From positions 226,581 through 290,580 of the forward strand of contig JBCCCR010000002.1 in the NCBI GenBank assembly GCA_039033415.1: 64,000 bases of DNA. Direction: 5' to 3'. Every line of letters starts with the position of its first letter. The stretch's first letter is position 1. Below the pieces are notes generated by a model, which saw nothing but the letters and a program-made list of their open reading frames with translations, made no database searches and was not told the origin of the DNA. Origin of the DNA: Pseudomonadota bacterium. Its GTDB lineage: Bacteria; Pseudomonadota; Gammaproteobacteria; Xanthomonadales; SZUA-38. Shown here in pieces: positions 27,568 through 36,346 of this stretch. The translations under genes were made by a program, and so were the position numbers.

Positions 27568-29157
27568 GTGAACCAGCCCGTCGATCCGATGGGGTCGGAT
27601 ACCGATCAGCTGCTCAAGGCCTTGGCCTCGTGCATGGAGCGCGGCTCGCTCGATTTGAGCCCCGAGACGCTGGAACTTATGTCCCAGGACGTGTATCGAG
27701 CCGGCGCTGAACCGTTGGCGGTTGCCCGACCCCAGACAACGCAGGAGGTGTCTGCGCTGGTCAAGGTCGCCAACGCGCATCAGCTTCCGCTCTACGTCCG
27801 CGGCGGCGGCATGTCGTATACCGACGCCTACTACCCGGAAGAAGCTGGCGCCCTCACGCTGGACATGGCGAGCATGGATCAGGTGCGGGAAATCAACGCG
27901 CACGACCTGTACGTCACGGTCGAAGCCGGCTGCACCTGGAAGAGCCTGAACGCAGCGCTGGAGCCCCACGGCGTCCGGCCGATTTTCTGGGGCCCGATGT
28001 CGGGCAAGCTGTCGACGGTGGGCGGCGCCATGGCCCAGGGTGCCGTGACCTTCGGATCCTCCAGAAACGGCCCTTCCATGGCCGCGGCGCTCGGCATTGA
28101 GCTGGTGCTCGGATCCGGCGAGATTCTGCACACCGGCTCAGGCGGCCAGCCGGGCCACAGCGCCTTCTATCGGGAGTACGGTCCGGACCTGACCGGGTTG
28201 GTGTGCGGTGACGCTGGCGCGCTGGGTATCAAAACCGCCATCACGATGCGGCTTGAGCCCATTCCCGCCACGGGGCGCGGCCTGTCGTTTTCCTTTACAC
28301 AATTCAGCGATCTGGTGGAAGCCGTACGGCGAGTCTCCCGCTACAAGCTGGCGACCGAAATCTTCGGCGCCGAAACCGGGCTGGTGAAACGCGTGGCGGG
28401 CCCGCCCGATCTGAAGAGCGACCTGGGCCAGCTACTGACGCTTTTCCGCTCTGCGTCTAACCCGATCGCCGGCTTGCGCAAGATTCTGAAGGTCGCGCTA
28501 AACGGGCGACGCTTCATGGACCGCTCCCAGTTTCTGGTCAATTTTCTGACCGAGGGAACAGACAGCGCGGAGCTAAAGTGGATGCTAGGAAGAATTCGCC
28601 AGGAGATCGGCGACCTTGGCATCGAGGTAGCCGATACCGTGGCGGAATTCACCCGTGCTGAGCCGTTCCCTGATCCGATGCTGCTCGGTCCGGAAAACCG
28701 CCGACTGCTCCCGCTGCATGGGGTGGTGCCCTACTCCAGCGCCGACCCTTTGCACAACGATTATCGAGCGTACCTGGACAGCATTCAGGACCGCTGCAGC
28801 GAGCACGGGGTAGAGGTGTACATCGTCTACGCCACCACCGGCTCAGCCGGCTTCCTCTACGAGTGTGTGATCTACTGGCCGGACTCCTGGCCGCAGCTGC
28901 ATCAAAAACATACGGCCGACGAAATCTTATCGTCGGTGGCCGAACCAGAGGACAATCCCGAAGGTCGGGCGCTGGTCGAGGAAATCCGCCAGGAGACCAT
29001 CGAGATTTTCTATCGGCATGGCGCCATCCACTTCCAGATCGGCCGGGCCTACCCGTTTACGAAAGATCGAAATCCAGCGGCGCTCAAGCTGCTGACCGAT
29101 CTTCGCGATGGCCTGGACCCGAATCGACTGGTTAACCCGGGAGCACTCGGACTATGA
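27568..29157 (+). CDS. FAD-binding oxidase of the VAO/PCMH family (module B)
   Basis: 529 residues from GTG 27568 (GGAG 9 nt upstream). Paralogue of 19898-21472 over the whole length: PLAVARPQTTQEVSALV, VRGGGMSYTDAYYPEEAG, VTVEAGCTWKSLNAAL, TVGGAMAQGAVTFGSS, YGPDLTGL, HFQIGRAYPFTKDRNPAALK and the end DPNRLVNPGALGL. An FAD-dependent alcohol/phenol-type oxidase or dehydrogenase with no export signal. Its stop overlaps the monooxygenase start (ATGA). The order methyltransferase then oxidase repeats module A. Confidence 0.88.
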   Translation: MNQPVDPMGSDTDQLLKALASCMERGSLDLSPETLELMSQDVYRAGAEPLAVARPQTTQEVSALVKVANAHQLPLYVRGGGMSYTDAYYPEEAGALTLDMASMDQVREINAHDLYVTVEAGCTWKSLNAALEPHGVRPIFWGPMSGKLSTVGGAMAQGAVTFGSSRNGPSMAAALGIELVLGSGEILHTGSGGQPGHSAFYREYGPDLTGLVCGDAGALGIKTAITMRLEPIPATGRGLSFSFTQFSDLVEAVRRVSRYKLATEIFGAETGLVKRVAGPPDLKSDLGQLLTLFRSASNPIAGLRKILKVALNGRRFMDRSQFLVNFLTEGTDSAELKWMLGRIRQEIGDLGIEVADTVAEFTRAEPFPDPMLLGPENRRLLPLHGVVPYSSADPLHNDYRAYLDSIQDRCSEHGVEVYIVYATTGSAGFLYECVIYWPDSWPQLHQKHTADEILSSVAEPEDNPEGRALVEEIRQETIEIFYRHGAIHFQIGRAYPFTKDRNPAALKLLTDLRDGLDPNRLVNPGALGL

Positions 29158-30326
29158 GCGGTACACAGGGGGAAATCGCGATCGTGGGGGGCGGTATCGG
29201 CGGGCTCACGCTCGCCCTTGGGCTGGCCCGGGCCGGCGAAAAGCCGGTGGTCTACGAGCAGGCGATTGAGCATAGCGAAGTTGGCGCGGGGATCTCACTG
29301 GCGCCCAATGCGGTCAAGGGACTGCGCTTCCTGGGCGTTGAGCCGGCGATCGTTGAGCTCGCCGACGAGCCGATGGAGCAGTACACCCGCCACTACCAGA
29401 CGGGTCAGCCGCTGGTGACCATCGATCGGCACAACACCGCCAGCCAGTTCGGCGCAAGCTACCTGCAGATGCATCGAGCGGATCTACAGGCCATTTTGCT
29501 GGACGCGCTCAAAGCTCATGCACCCGACTGCGTGCGCTTGGGTCACCGGCTAGCCGACATCAGCCAGTCGGGTGATGGCGTCACGCTGTCGTTTGAGGAG
29601 CGGGCACCCGTCGACGCAGCGCTGGTGGTTGCCTCCGACGGGCTGCGATCGGTGACTCGCGGCCAGGTGTTCGGCGAGCTCGGGGCCAACTACTCGGGCA
29701 TCGTGGCTTGGCGTGGCCTGATTCCCACCGAACGGCTCGCCGGCTGTGACCTGCTGCCGGAGTCCAACGTGTTTGTCGGGCCCGATCGGATCTTTGTGCG
29801 TTACCCGGTGCGCAAAGGGCAGATCCAGAACTGCGTGGCCTTCACCCGGGAATCGGAGTGGCAGGCGGAAGGCTGGATGGAGAAAGGCGATCTGAGCGAG
29901 CTAAGAGCCGCGTTTGCGGATTTTCATCCGGATGTGACGCAGGTGCTGGACTCATTCTTACAAGAAGAGTGTTTCCGCTGGGGTCTGTTCGAACGCCAGC
30001 CGCTGCCTCGCTGGGTGGACGGCCGGGTAGCGGTGCTCGGTGACGCCGCCCATCCGATGCTGCCATGGTTTGGCCTGGGTGCAGCCACCGCCATCGAGGA
30101 TGCGGTGATTCTGGCCCGAGCACTGACCGAGTTTGCTAGCCTCGACGAGGCCCTGCAGCGCTACCAGGCGGCACGCTACGAGCGAGTCACCGAGATCCAC
30201 CGCGAGTCGCTCGCAGGCGGTGAGCGACTCATGACCGCCCACAAAACGCTTTACAAGAGTGAGCCTGTGGTAACCGAGGACACGCTCGGAATGACGCTTT
30301 ATGATCCTGGCACCGTTGCGCTGTAG
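29154..30326 (+). CDS. FAD-dependent aromatic-type monooxygenase (salicylate-hydroxylase-like)
   Basis: 390 residues, single-component flavin monooxygenase length. FAD motif: IAIVGGGIGGLTLALGLARAG. The DG motif lies in ALVVASDGLRSVTRG, and the GD motif in RVAVLGDAAHPMLPWFGLGA. The nearest recognisable group is salicylate 1-hydroxylase / 6-hydroxynicotinate 3-monooxygenase, using NAD(P)H and O2 to hydroxylate an aromatic or enol. Coupled to the FAD oxidase by an ATGA overlap and followed after 9 bp by the alcohol dehydrogenase. Substrate undetermined. Confidence 0.88.
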   Translation: MSGTQGEIAIVGGGIGGLTLALGLARAGEKPVVYEQAIEHSEVGAGISLAPNAVKGLRFLGVEPAIVELADEPMEQYTRHYQTGQPLVTIDRHNTASQFGASYLQMHRADLQAILLDALKAHAPDCVRLGHRLADISQSGDGVTLSFEERAPVDAALVVASDGLRSVTRGQVFGELGANYSGIVAWRGLIPTERLAGCDLLPESNVFVGPDRIFVRYPVRKGQIQNCVAFTRESEWQAEGWMEKGDLSELRAAFADFHPDVTQVLDSFLQEECFRWGLFERQPLPRWVDGRVAVLGDAAHPMLPWFGLGAATAIEDAVILARALTEFASLDEALQRYQAARYERVTEIHRESLAGGERLMTAHKTLYKSEPVVTEDTLGMTLYDPGTVAL

Positions 30327-30335
30327 GCCCTCCTG

Positions 30336-31427
30336 ATGCAGATCAAAGCCGCCGTCTTCGAGCAACGAGAGCAGCCGCTGGCGTTTCGGGAGCTGGAATT
30401 GGCCGATCCCGGAGCCGGCGAATTGCTCGTCGAAATCCTGGCCTGCGGGATATGCCATACCGATATCGGCATGCAGGCCTTTCACCCTTTACCCTCGGTG
30501 TTAGGCCACGAGGGCTGCGGCCGAGTCTTAAGCTGCGGGCCGAATGTGAAAGGCCTCAGCCCCGGAGATCTTGTGGTCCTGACGTTTGGTTCGTGCGGGG
30601 ACTGCGGCAACTGCGAGCGCGATCTACCGTCGCACTGCCACCACATGATGGACCTGAACTTCAGCGGCAAGAACCCTCAGGGTGAGCTGACGCTCGCCAC
30701 CACAGAAGGTGATGGCGTACACGGTTCGTTTTTCTGCCAGTCGAGCTTTGCCACCCACGCGCTGGTCACCGAGCGAAATGCGATCCGCATTGACGACCCG
30801 GCGGCTCCACCCGATCTGCTGGCGCCGCTGGGCTGCGGGGTACAGACCGGCGCCGGCGCGGTCACCAACACGCTGGACGTTGAACCAGGTTCGAGCTTCG
30901 TTTGCTTCGGCAGCGGTGCGGTGGGCCTCAGCGGGATCATGGCGGCCAAGCTGCGCGGCTGCGAAACCATTATTGCGGTCGATATCAATCCCGATCGCCT
31001 GACTCTGGCAAAGGAGCTCGGCGCCACCCACTGCCTGGACGGTCGGGACAACCCCACAGAACACATCCTCGAAATCACCCGCGGCGGCGCTGACTACGCG
31101 CTCGAAACCGCGGGTACGGTCGATACCTTCCACGCGTCTATCAGCTGCACCCGCATGGGGGGTCATACCGGCATTGTCACCATCCCAAACTGGATGGAGG
31201 GTTTTCACTTCAAAGGTGCCGATCTGGCGCTGGGCCGAACCGTGACGGGCGTGTTGGAGGGATCAAGCCGTCCTCAGGAATATATTCCCCAGCTTTACGA
31301 CTGGTACCGCGACGGCCGGCTGCCGCTCGACAAGCTCGTCACTCGATACCCGTTCGAGGAAATCAACCAGGCACTCAAGGATCTGGAACAGGGCACCTCG
31401 GTGAAGCCGGTCCTGCTGATGCAATAA
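30336..31427 (+). CDS. Zinc-dependent alcohol dehydrogenase (aryl-alcohol/class III-like)
   Basis: 363 residues, medium-chain dehydrogenase. Catalytic-zinc Cys in CGICHTD with GHEGCGRV; structural-zinc loop with four cysteines in CGDCGNCERDLPSHC. Coenzyme motif FVCFGSGAVGLSG is followed by the acidic IIAVDINPDRL, so NAD is likely. The sequence is closest in style to benzyl-alcohol or S-hydroxymethylglutathione dehydrogenases. Last gene of the module B operon. It would oxidise an alcohol made by the cluster, possibly also the product of the haloalkane dehalogenase. Confidence 0.92.
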   Translation: MQIKAAVFEQREQPLAFRELELADPGAGELLVEILACGICHTDIGMQAFHPLPSVLGHEGCGRVLSCGPNVKGLSPGDLVVLTFGSCGDCGNCERDLPSHCHHMMDLNFSGKNPQGELTLATTEGDGVHGSFFCQSSFATHALVTERNAIRIDDPAAPPDLLAPLGCGVQTGAGAVTNTLDVEPGSSFVCFGSGAVGLSGIMAAKLRGCETIIAVDINPDRLTLAKELGATHCLDGRDNPTEHILEITRGGADYALETAGTVDTFHASISCTRMGGHTGIVTIPNWMEGFHFKGADLALGRTVTGVLEGSSRPQEYIPQLYDWYRDGRLPLDKLVTRYPFEEINQALKDLEQGTSVKPVLLMQ

Positions 31428-31431
31428 ACAT

Positions 31432-31490
31432 GGGGTCAGAGTAAAGGGTCAGAGTAAGCAGCGCTTACTCTGACCCTTTACTCTGACCCC
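31432..31490. repeat. 59-bp perfect hairpin with GGGTCAGAGTAA repeats
   Basis: Arms of 28 bp (31432-31459 and 31463-31490) are perfectly complementary around a 3-nt loop. Each arm itself contains two copies of GGGTCAGAGTAA or its complement. It sits between the convergent alcohol dehydrogenase and TetR 2 genes. The GGGGTCAGAGTAAA-type motif is one I recall as a dispersed REP-like palindrome in gammaproteobacteria associated with IS200-like (RAYT) transposases; no transposase is present here. It may also terminate both transcripts. Confidence 0.7.
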
Positions 31491-31499
31491 GGGCAATTT

Positions 31500-31531
31500 T
31501 GACCCCGGAGAGCCCTGACCCCGGAGAGCCC
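31500..31531. repeat. Tandem 16-bp direct repeat
   Basis: TGACCCCGGAGAGCCC occurs twice head to tail (31500-31515 and 31516-31531), 10 bp after the 59-bp hairpin. The TGACCCC start is also the outer end of the hairpin arm, so the repeats look like degenerated pieces of the same element. Confidence 0.65.
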
Positions 31532-31546
31532 GTTAACCATCCAAAG

Positions 31547-32260
31547 CTAGCTCGGCGCGTTCACCACCGCCAGCGCGTTCGCCAGCAGAAGCTTTTTGAA
31601 GTCGGCTAGATACCTTTTGCTGTGCTGGCCGGGAAAGACCACCACCAACGCTCCTTCGATTGCCGCGTTGACGAGCTGAGCGCGCTGCTCAGCTTTGCGG
31701 TTGCTGAGCGCCGGATTGACCTCCGCGATCAGCGTGGCGACCTGCTTCCGATAGTACGCATAGATATCGGACAGCGCAGACTCGAGCCCCTCGCTTGCGG
31801 CAATCGACCATAGGTGGACGAAAAATGCCCGCCGCTGAGGATCCACCGCGTCATCAAAAAGAAAATCGACGACGGCGGTAAATCGTTCCGTTGGCTCGTC
31901 GGGCCAACGATCCCGAAGTTTTTGAAACTCATCGCTGTAGCGGCGGGACGTGTCGGCAAAAATCGCCCCAAGCAGATCGGCACGGGTTGGGAAGTAGTAC
32001 TGGATCGCGGAGATTCGCAGCTTGGCCCGACTCGCTATCGCGTTCATGGAAAACTGGCTGGCGCCACATTCCATAATGTGGGCAATCGCAGCCTGCAGGA
32101 TCAGCTGGATCTTCGCCTGCCCCCGTGCGCGTGTGCCCGTGCCGATTCGCTGACCCGAATCTGCATGACCTGCACCTGTTGTTGCTGTCCGTTCGATGAT
32201 CTTTACCTCCGGCTCTGGACGTCGCTTGCCGCTGACCGCGCTAATTGGTAATGTTACCAA
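31547..32260 (-). CDS. TetR-family transcriptional regulator 2 (start uncertain)
   Basis: The open frame from TTG 32260 encodes 237 residues. The helix-turn-helix KIQLILQAAIAHIMECGASQ, then FSMNAIASRAKLRISAIQYYF, and a ligand domain are clear. The N-terminal extension before it is long and lacks an ATG or GTG; TTG 32260 lies inside the operator. A strong Shine-Dalgarno (GGAGGT, 32210-32205 read on the minus strand) is followed 4-7 nt later only by ATC ATC codons (32200 and 32197). That would give a more normal protein of about 216 residues if ATC is used. It probably represses itself and the divergent lipoprotein/flavoenzyme genes. Confidence 0.85.
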   Translation of the reverse strand: MVTLPISAVSGKRRPEPEVKIIERTATTGAGHADSGQRIGTGTRARGQAKIQLILQAAIAHIMECGASQFSMNAIASRAKLRISAIQYYFPTRADLLGAIFADTSRRYSDEFQKLRDRWPDEPTERFTAVVDFLFDDAVDPQRRAFFVHLWSIAASEGLESALSDIYAYYRKQVATLIAEVNPALSNRKAEQRAQLVNAAIEGALVVVFPGQHSKRYLADFKKLLLANALAVVNAPS

Positions 32261-32277
32261 ATTGGTTAGGTTACCAA
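32245..32277. promoter_or_regulatory. Paired TetR 2 operators
   Basis: Two 16-bp palindromes sit 17 bp apart centre to centre: TTGGTAA-TG-TTACCAA (32245-32260, perfect) and TTGGT-TAGGTT-ACCAA (32262-32277). They lie immediately upstream of the TetR 2 coding region and about 75 bp upstream of the lipoprotein ATG at 32351. The repeated TTGGT/ACCAA arms and one-and-a-half-turn spacing fit cooperative TetR binding. Confidence 0.7.
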
Positions 32278-32350
32278 CAAACGATTTATCACCGGAGTGT
32301 GGTCACAAGGTCGGGCCTTCGCGCCCAACAAACCACGGGAGAGGACCGCC

Positions 32351-32887
32351 ATGTCGGGTCAATTTCTTCGCGCAGGTTCAATCCTGCTGCTCTTAACGTC
32401 ACTAGCTCTGCTGGTCAGCGCCTGCGGTCAACAGCCAGCCGGGCAAGGCGGTGCACAGGCGGCGCCAGCTTCCATGGATTCCCCGTCCAGCGAGGAGCAG
32501 CTGGCTGCATTCAAGGGGGCGATCCGCGAAAAGTACGACATGAAAGAGCAGGCGTTTCGCGACAACACCCCCGAACCGATCCTCACGCGCTTTTACACCG
32601 AGTCGGTGATCTCTACCGATCCGGAGGGCAATACCAAAGTTGGGAGGGCGGCGCTGGCGCCGGTCTATGATGAAGTGATTGGGTCGTTGGTCAAAATTGA
32701 GTCCTACAACACTTTTGTCAACGGCGACGCCGGCTGGGACTGGGTCAATTTTCACGTCAGTTTCCCGCCGGGCATCGAAGAGGAACCCTTTACCTTTAAG
32801 ATGCTCTTTCTGTGGGAGCGCATCGACGGTGAATGGTGGTCCCACGGCGAGATGTACGTCATGGGCGAGTTCACTATGAATGGCTGA
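32351..32887 (+). CDS. SnoaL-like (NTF2-fold) lipoprotein 2
   Basis: 178 residues from ATG 32351 (GAGAGGA upstream). Signal peptide GSILLLLTSLALL ends in the lipobox LLVSAC, so a lipoprotein. The mature part (TRFYTESVISTDPEGNTKVG, and the strands FTFKMLFLWERIDGEWWSHG) has the NTF2-like layout of a conical pocket protein. It begins a plus-strand run with the Tat flavoenzyme (19 bp later) and a GlcD-like oxidase, under the TetR 2 operator. The first NTF2-like lipoprotein is at 16592-17095. It may bind or process a periplasmic substrate. Confidence 0.75.
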   Translation: MSGQFLRAGSILLLLTSLALLVSACGQQPAGQGGAQAAPASMDSPSSEEQLAAFKGAIREKYDMKEQAFRDNTPEPILTRFYTESVISTDPEGNTKVGRAALAPVYDEVIGSLVKIESYNTFVNGDAGWDWVNFHVSFPPGIEEEPFTFKMLFLWERIDGEWWSHGEMYVMGEFTMNG

Positions 32888-32906
32888 GCATCGCGAGGAA
32901 TTCTGA

Positions 32907-34865
32907 ATGAAAAAAGAGACACCGAAATCGAAGCCAGCCATCACGCGCCGCGATTTTGTCGGCGGCACGCTGGTGGGAAGCGGCGCAGCGCTGCTGACCG
33001 CAGGCGCGCCGGCGATGATGAAGAAGGCCAGTGCTCAGACGCCGACCGATCCCTTCCCGCAATCGATCCCGATGCCGCTCAACGACCGAGACTCGAGCTG
33101 GACCGGTCCGGCGGGTGTCGGCGACTACGCCAAGGCGAATGGCAACACGCATGAGGTCATCAACGCCGCTCACACGTTCCGCAATCGCGACTTCGAGGCC
33201 CGGGTGCGGCTGGCCGAAGATACCGGCGAGCACTATGACCTCGCTTGTGTGGGCGCCGGCTTTGCCGGCATCACCGCCGCCTACACCTTTCTGAAGGAAA
33301 AGCCCGACGCCAAGGTCTTGGTGCTCGACAATCACGCCATGTTTGGCGGCGAAGCTCGCCAGAATGAGTTTGAGGTGGACGGCTACCGCCTCTGGGGACC
33401 ACAGGGCTCCACCGGCGCGGTTTGGCCGCTCGAAGGTGCGAAGAAGATCGAGATGTTCTCCCACATGTGGGATGAGCTGGATCTACCCCAGGAGTTCACC
33501 TGGCAGGAGCCGGTCAACAGTAGCCTCAAGATCCCCAAAGACACCTACTCCCCCATGCACCTGACCTGGGAGGACACCGATCTAGGCTGGTTCCACGAAG
33601 GCCACAAGATGGCTCGGAACCCCTGGTCCAACCGCTTCAAAGACGTTCCGATCGACGACAAGACCAAAAACGATCTGATCTGGATGGAGGTCTACCGGCA
33701 GCCGCCGGAACGAGAAGACTGGGCGGAGTGGCTCGACTCGATGACCTACAAACAGTTTCTGAAGCAGGAAATGGGGATCGACAATCCGGCCATCGATGAC
33801 TATCTGAATCCCTTTGCGGCCGCCATGGGCTGCGGGCTCGGCACGGACGTGATCTCCGCCTACCAGGCGTTCAACTTCATTCAGCCCGGCGTGATGCAGT
33901 ACGGCAGGCAGTTTGGCATCGGTGACCCCACGGACTACGTCCACCTGGCCAGCTTCCCCGGCGGCAACACGGGCATCCTGCGCCACATCGTGCATCGGCT
34001 GATTCCCGGGGTGTTTGGCAAAGCCAGCAAGCTGACGGAAATCCTCGCCAACCCGGTGGACTGGGAACAGATCGACAACCCGGCCAATCATGCCCGAATG
34101 CGGCTGAGTTCACTGGTGGTGAATGTTCGCCACGACGGTTCGCCGAAGACGGCTAAGCAGGTCAGCGTGACCTACCTTAACGAGGGCAAAATGTATCGGA
34201 TCACCGCCGACAAGGTGGTCATGGCGGGCCAGCAGCATATGAACAAGCGGGTGGTGACCGACCTGCCCGAGTCTTACACGCGGGCGATGGATCAATTTAT
34301 CCATTCGCCGATGATGGTCATCAACGTTGCGCTCAGGAACTGGAAGTTCATGGACAAGCTGGGAGTTGCGTCGGTGCGCTGGTTTGGCTCCGACATGGGC
34401 TGGTTCACCACCTTGCGGCGTCAGATGATTCTGGACGGCGAAGAGCCAATGCCGCTCGATCCCGAAAAGCCCACGGTCCTGACCATGTATAACTCGTTCT
34501 GTATGCCCGGTATGCCGGCCAAAGAGCAGACCGTCGCTGCGCGCATGCAATTGTTTGCCATGCCGTATGCGCAGATTGAGCAGCAGATCATCGACCAGTT
34601 CACCAAGATGTTTGGTCCCGGTGGCTTTGACGCTAAGCGAGACATTGCCGGCATCACGGTCAACCGCCAGGGCCACGCCTACCTGGTGACCACGCCCGGC
34701 TTCTTCTTTGGCAAAGACGGCGAGCCCGCCCCCAGCGACGTGATCAGACAGCCGCATGGGCGCATCGCTTTTGCACACGCTGAGCTAAAGGGGTATCAGA
34801 TGTGGGAAGGAGCGGTCGACGAGGCTGAACGCGCAGTGGGGCAGCTCCTGAAGAGCACATCGTAA
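32907..34865 (+). CDS. Tat-exported flavoenzyme, spermidine-dehydrogenase-like
   Basis: 652 residues. The ATG has GAGGAA about 7 nt upstream. A twin-arginine signal (ITRRDFVGGTLVGSG, ending KKASAQ) directs a folded protein to the periplasm. After it lie an FAD Rossmann motif DLACVGAGFAGITAAYTFL, VLDNHAMFGGEARQNEF, YRLWGPQGSTGAVWP and, near the C-terminus, HGRIAFAHAELKGYQMWEGA. The overall plan and size match the periplasmic FAD amine oxidoreductases typified by Pseudomonas spermidine dehydrogenase, but the substrate is unknown. It is co-transcribed with a lipoprotein and followed by a GlcD-like oxidase. It should pass electrons to a periplasmic or membrane acceptor. Confidence 0.8.
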   Translation: MKKETPKSKPAITRRDFVGGTLVGSGAALLTAGAPAMMKKASAQTPTDPFPQSIPMPLNDRDSSWTGPAGVGDYAKANGNTHEVINAAHTFRNRDFEARVRLAEDTGEHYDLACVGAGFAGITAAYTFLKEKPDAKVLVLDNHAMFGGEARQNEFEVDGYRLWGPQGSTGAVWPLEGAKKIEMFSHMWDELDLPQEFTWQEPVNSSLKIPKDTYSPMHLTWEDTDLGWFHEGHKMARNPWSNRFKDVPIDDKTKNDLIWMEVYRQPPEREDWAEWLDSMTYKQFLKQEMGIDNPAIDDYLNPFAAAMGCGLGTDVISAYQAFNFIQPGVMQYGRQFGIGDPTDYVHLASFPGGNTGILRHIVHRLIPGVFGKASKLTEILANPVDWEQIDNPANHARMRLSSLVVNVRHDGSPKTAKQVSVTYLNEGKMYRITADKVVMAGQQHMNKRVVTDLPESYTRAMDQFIHSPMMVINVALRNWKFMDKLGVASVRWFGSDMGWFTTLRRQMILDGEEPMPLDPEKPTVLTMYNSFCMPGMPAKEQTVAARMQLFAMPYAQIEQQIIDQFTKMFGPGGFDAKRDIAGITVNRQGHAYLVTTPGFFFGKDGEPAPSDVIRQPHGRIAFAHAELKGYQMWEGAVDEAERAVGQLLKSTS

Positions 34866-34933
34866 AGCACTGAACATCGCAACGGACTGCGCTTGCAATC
34901 GACAGGCCCACCTAATAGCGTAACGGTGACTCA

Positions 34934-36343
34934 ATGCGGGCCCCGTCAATGGCAGAAGTTCAGGCGCTCATCGGTGATCTAACGCCGGTTTACGGCGATC
35001 GGATCACGACCAATACCACCGTTCGGGAACACCACGGTCAGGACGAAAGCTGGCACACCATGCAGCCTCCGGACGCGGTGTGTTTCCCAACCACCACGGA
35101 GGAAGTGGCCGCCGCTGTGAAGGCCTGCGCTGAACGTAAGGTTCCTATTATCCCCTTCGGCACCGGCACGAACGTCGAGGGGCAGGTGGTCGCCGTGCAG
35201 GGCGGGCTGTGTATCGACCTTTCGCGAATGCAGAAAATTGTTCGGGTTTCGGCGGAAGACATGGACTGCACGGTTGAGGCAGGTGTCACCCGCAGCCAGC
35301 TGAACAGCTTTCTGCGCGACACGGGGCTGCAGTTTCCCATCGACCCAGGCGCTGACGCTTCAATCGGCGGCATGGCTGCAACGCGGGCCTCCGGAACCAA
35401 CGCGGTTCGCTACGGCACCATGCGGGACAACGTATTGTCACTTCGGGTGGTCCTGCCGTCGGGGGAGATCATCGAAACCGGCGGCCGTGCCCGGAAGTCT
35501 TCCGCCGGCTACGACCTGACCCACCTGCTGGTGGGTTCGGAGGGAACGCTGGGTATCATCACAGAGGTCACCCTGAAGCTGCATCCAAGGCTTGAGGCAG
35601 TTTCCGCCGCCAGAGTTCAGTTTGCATCGGTTGAGGCGGCGGCCAATGCGGTTATCGAAACTCTTCAGTGCGCCATCCCGGTAGCGCGTATCGAGCTGCT
35701 CGATGCGGCGCAGGTCGCGGCAATCAACGCCTATTCCAAAACGTCGTTCGCGGAGTCGCCGACCTTATTTGTCGAGTTTCACGGCACGCAAGCCGGCGTT
35801 GCTGAGCAGGCGCAGACTTTTGGTGAAATCTGCGAGGACCACCAGTGTGCAGCTTTTGATTGGACGGTGGACGCCGATGAGCGTCGAGAAATGTGGAAGG
35901 CCCGCCACGACGCTGCCTATGCCGCCAGCGCGATCCGGCCCGGCTGCAGCGCGGTGGCAACCGACGTCTGCGTGCCAATCTCGCGCCTTGCCGAGTGCAT
36001 CGGCGAAACCCGCGCTGACGCGGACAAGCACTGCGATTTTCCCACCATGCTGGCAGGGCACGTCGGCGACGGCAACTTCCACTTTGTCTACGTTATCGAC
36101 CCAGACAATCCTGCGGAGGTCCAAACCATGCACGACTGCCACGAGAGGCTGATCGAGCGGGTCCTGGCCATGGGCGGCACCTGCACCGGTGAGCACGGTG
36201 TGGGTCTGGGCAAACAGAAATACCTGCTGTCCGAATTCGGCGCGGCCACGCTGCGGGCCATGCAGGCCGTCAAGGCCGCGCTCGACCCCGATCTGATTAT
36301 GAACCCGGGTAAGAAGCTGCCGGACCCGGCGAGCTATCACTAA
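34934..36343 (+). CDS. FAD-binding GlcD/D-lactate-dehydrogenase-type oxidase
   Basis: 469 residues, GlcD family length. PCMH domain: PFGTGTNVEGQV, SIGGMAATRASGTNAVRYG, GYDLTHLLVGSEGTLGIITE. FAD-oxidase C domain: LAGHVGDGNFHF and the terminal TGEHGVGLGKQKYL, ending NPGKKLPDPASYH. The family oxidises D-lactate, glycolate or other 2-hydroxy acids to 2-oxo acids. It follows the Tat flavoenzyme gene with 68 bp between them and has no export signal, so it is cytoplasmic. It is only distantly related to the two VAO-type oxidases of modules A and B. Confidence 0.9.
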   Translation: MRAPSMAEVQALIGDLTPVYGDRITTNTTVREHHGQDESWHTMQPPDAVCFPTTTEEVAAAVKACAERKVPIIPFGTGTNVEGQVVAVQGGLCIDLSRMQKIVRVSAEDMDCTVEAGVTRSQLNSFLRDTGLQFPIDPGADASIGGMAATRASGTNAVRYGTMRDNVLSLRVVLPSGEIIETGGRARKSSAGYDLTHLLVGSEGTLGIITEVTLKLHPRLEAVSAARVQFASVEAAANAVIETLQCAIPVARIELLDAAQVAAINAYSKTSFAESPTLFVEFHGTQAGVAEQAQTFGEICEDHQCAAFDWTVDADERREMWKARHDAAYAASAIRPGCSAVATDVCVPISRLAECIGETRADADKHCDFPTMLAGHVGDGNFHFVYVIDPDNPAEVQTMHDCHERLIERVLAMGGTCTGEHGVGLGKQKYLLSEFGAATLRAMQAVKAALDPDLIMNPGKKLPDPASYH

Positions 36344-36346
36344 GCC

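Noticed and set aside
31428-31546. Possible insertion sequence
   Set aside because: Repeats are present, but no transposase, target-site duplication or terminal inverted-repeat pair enclosing a gene is visible.
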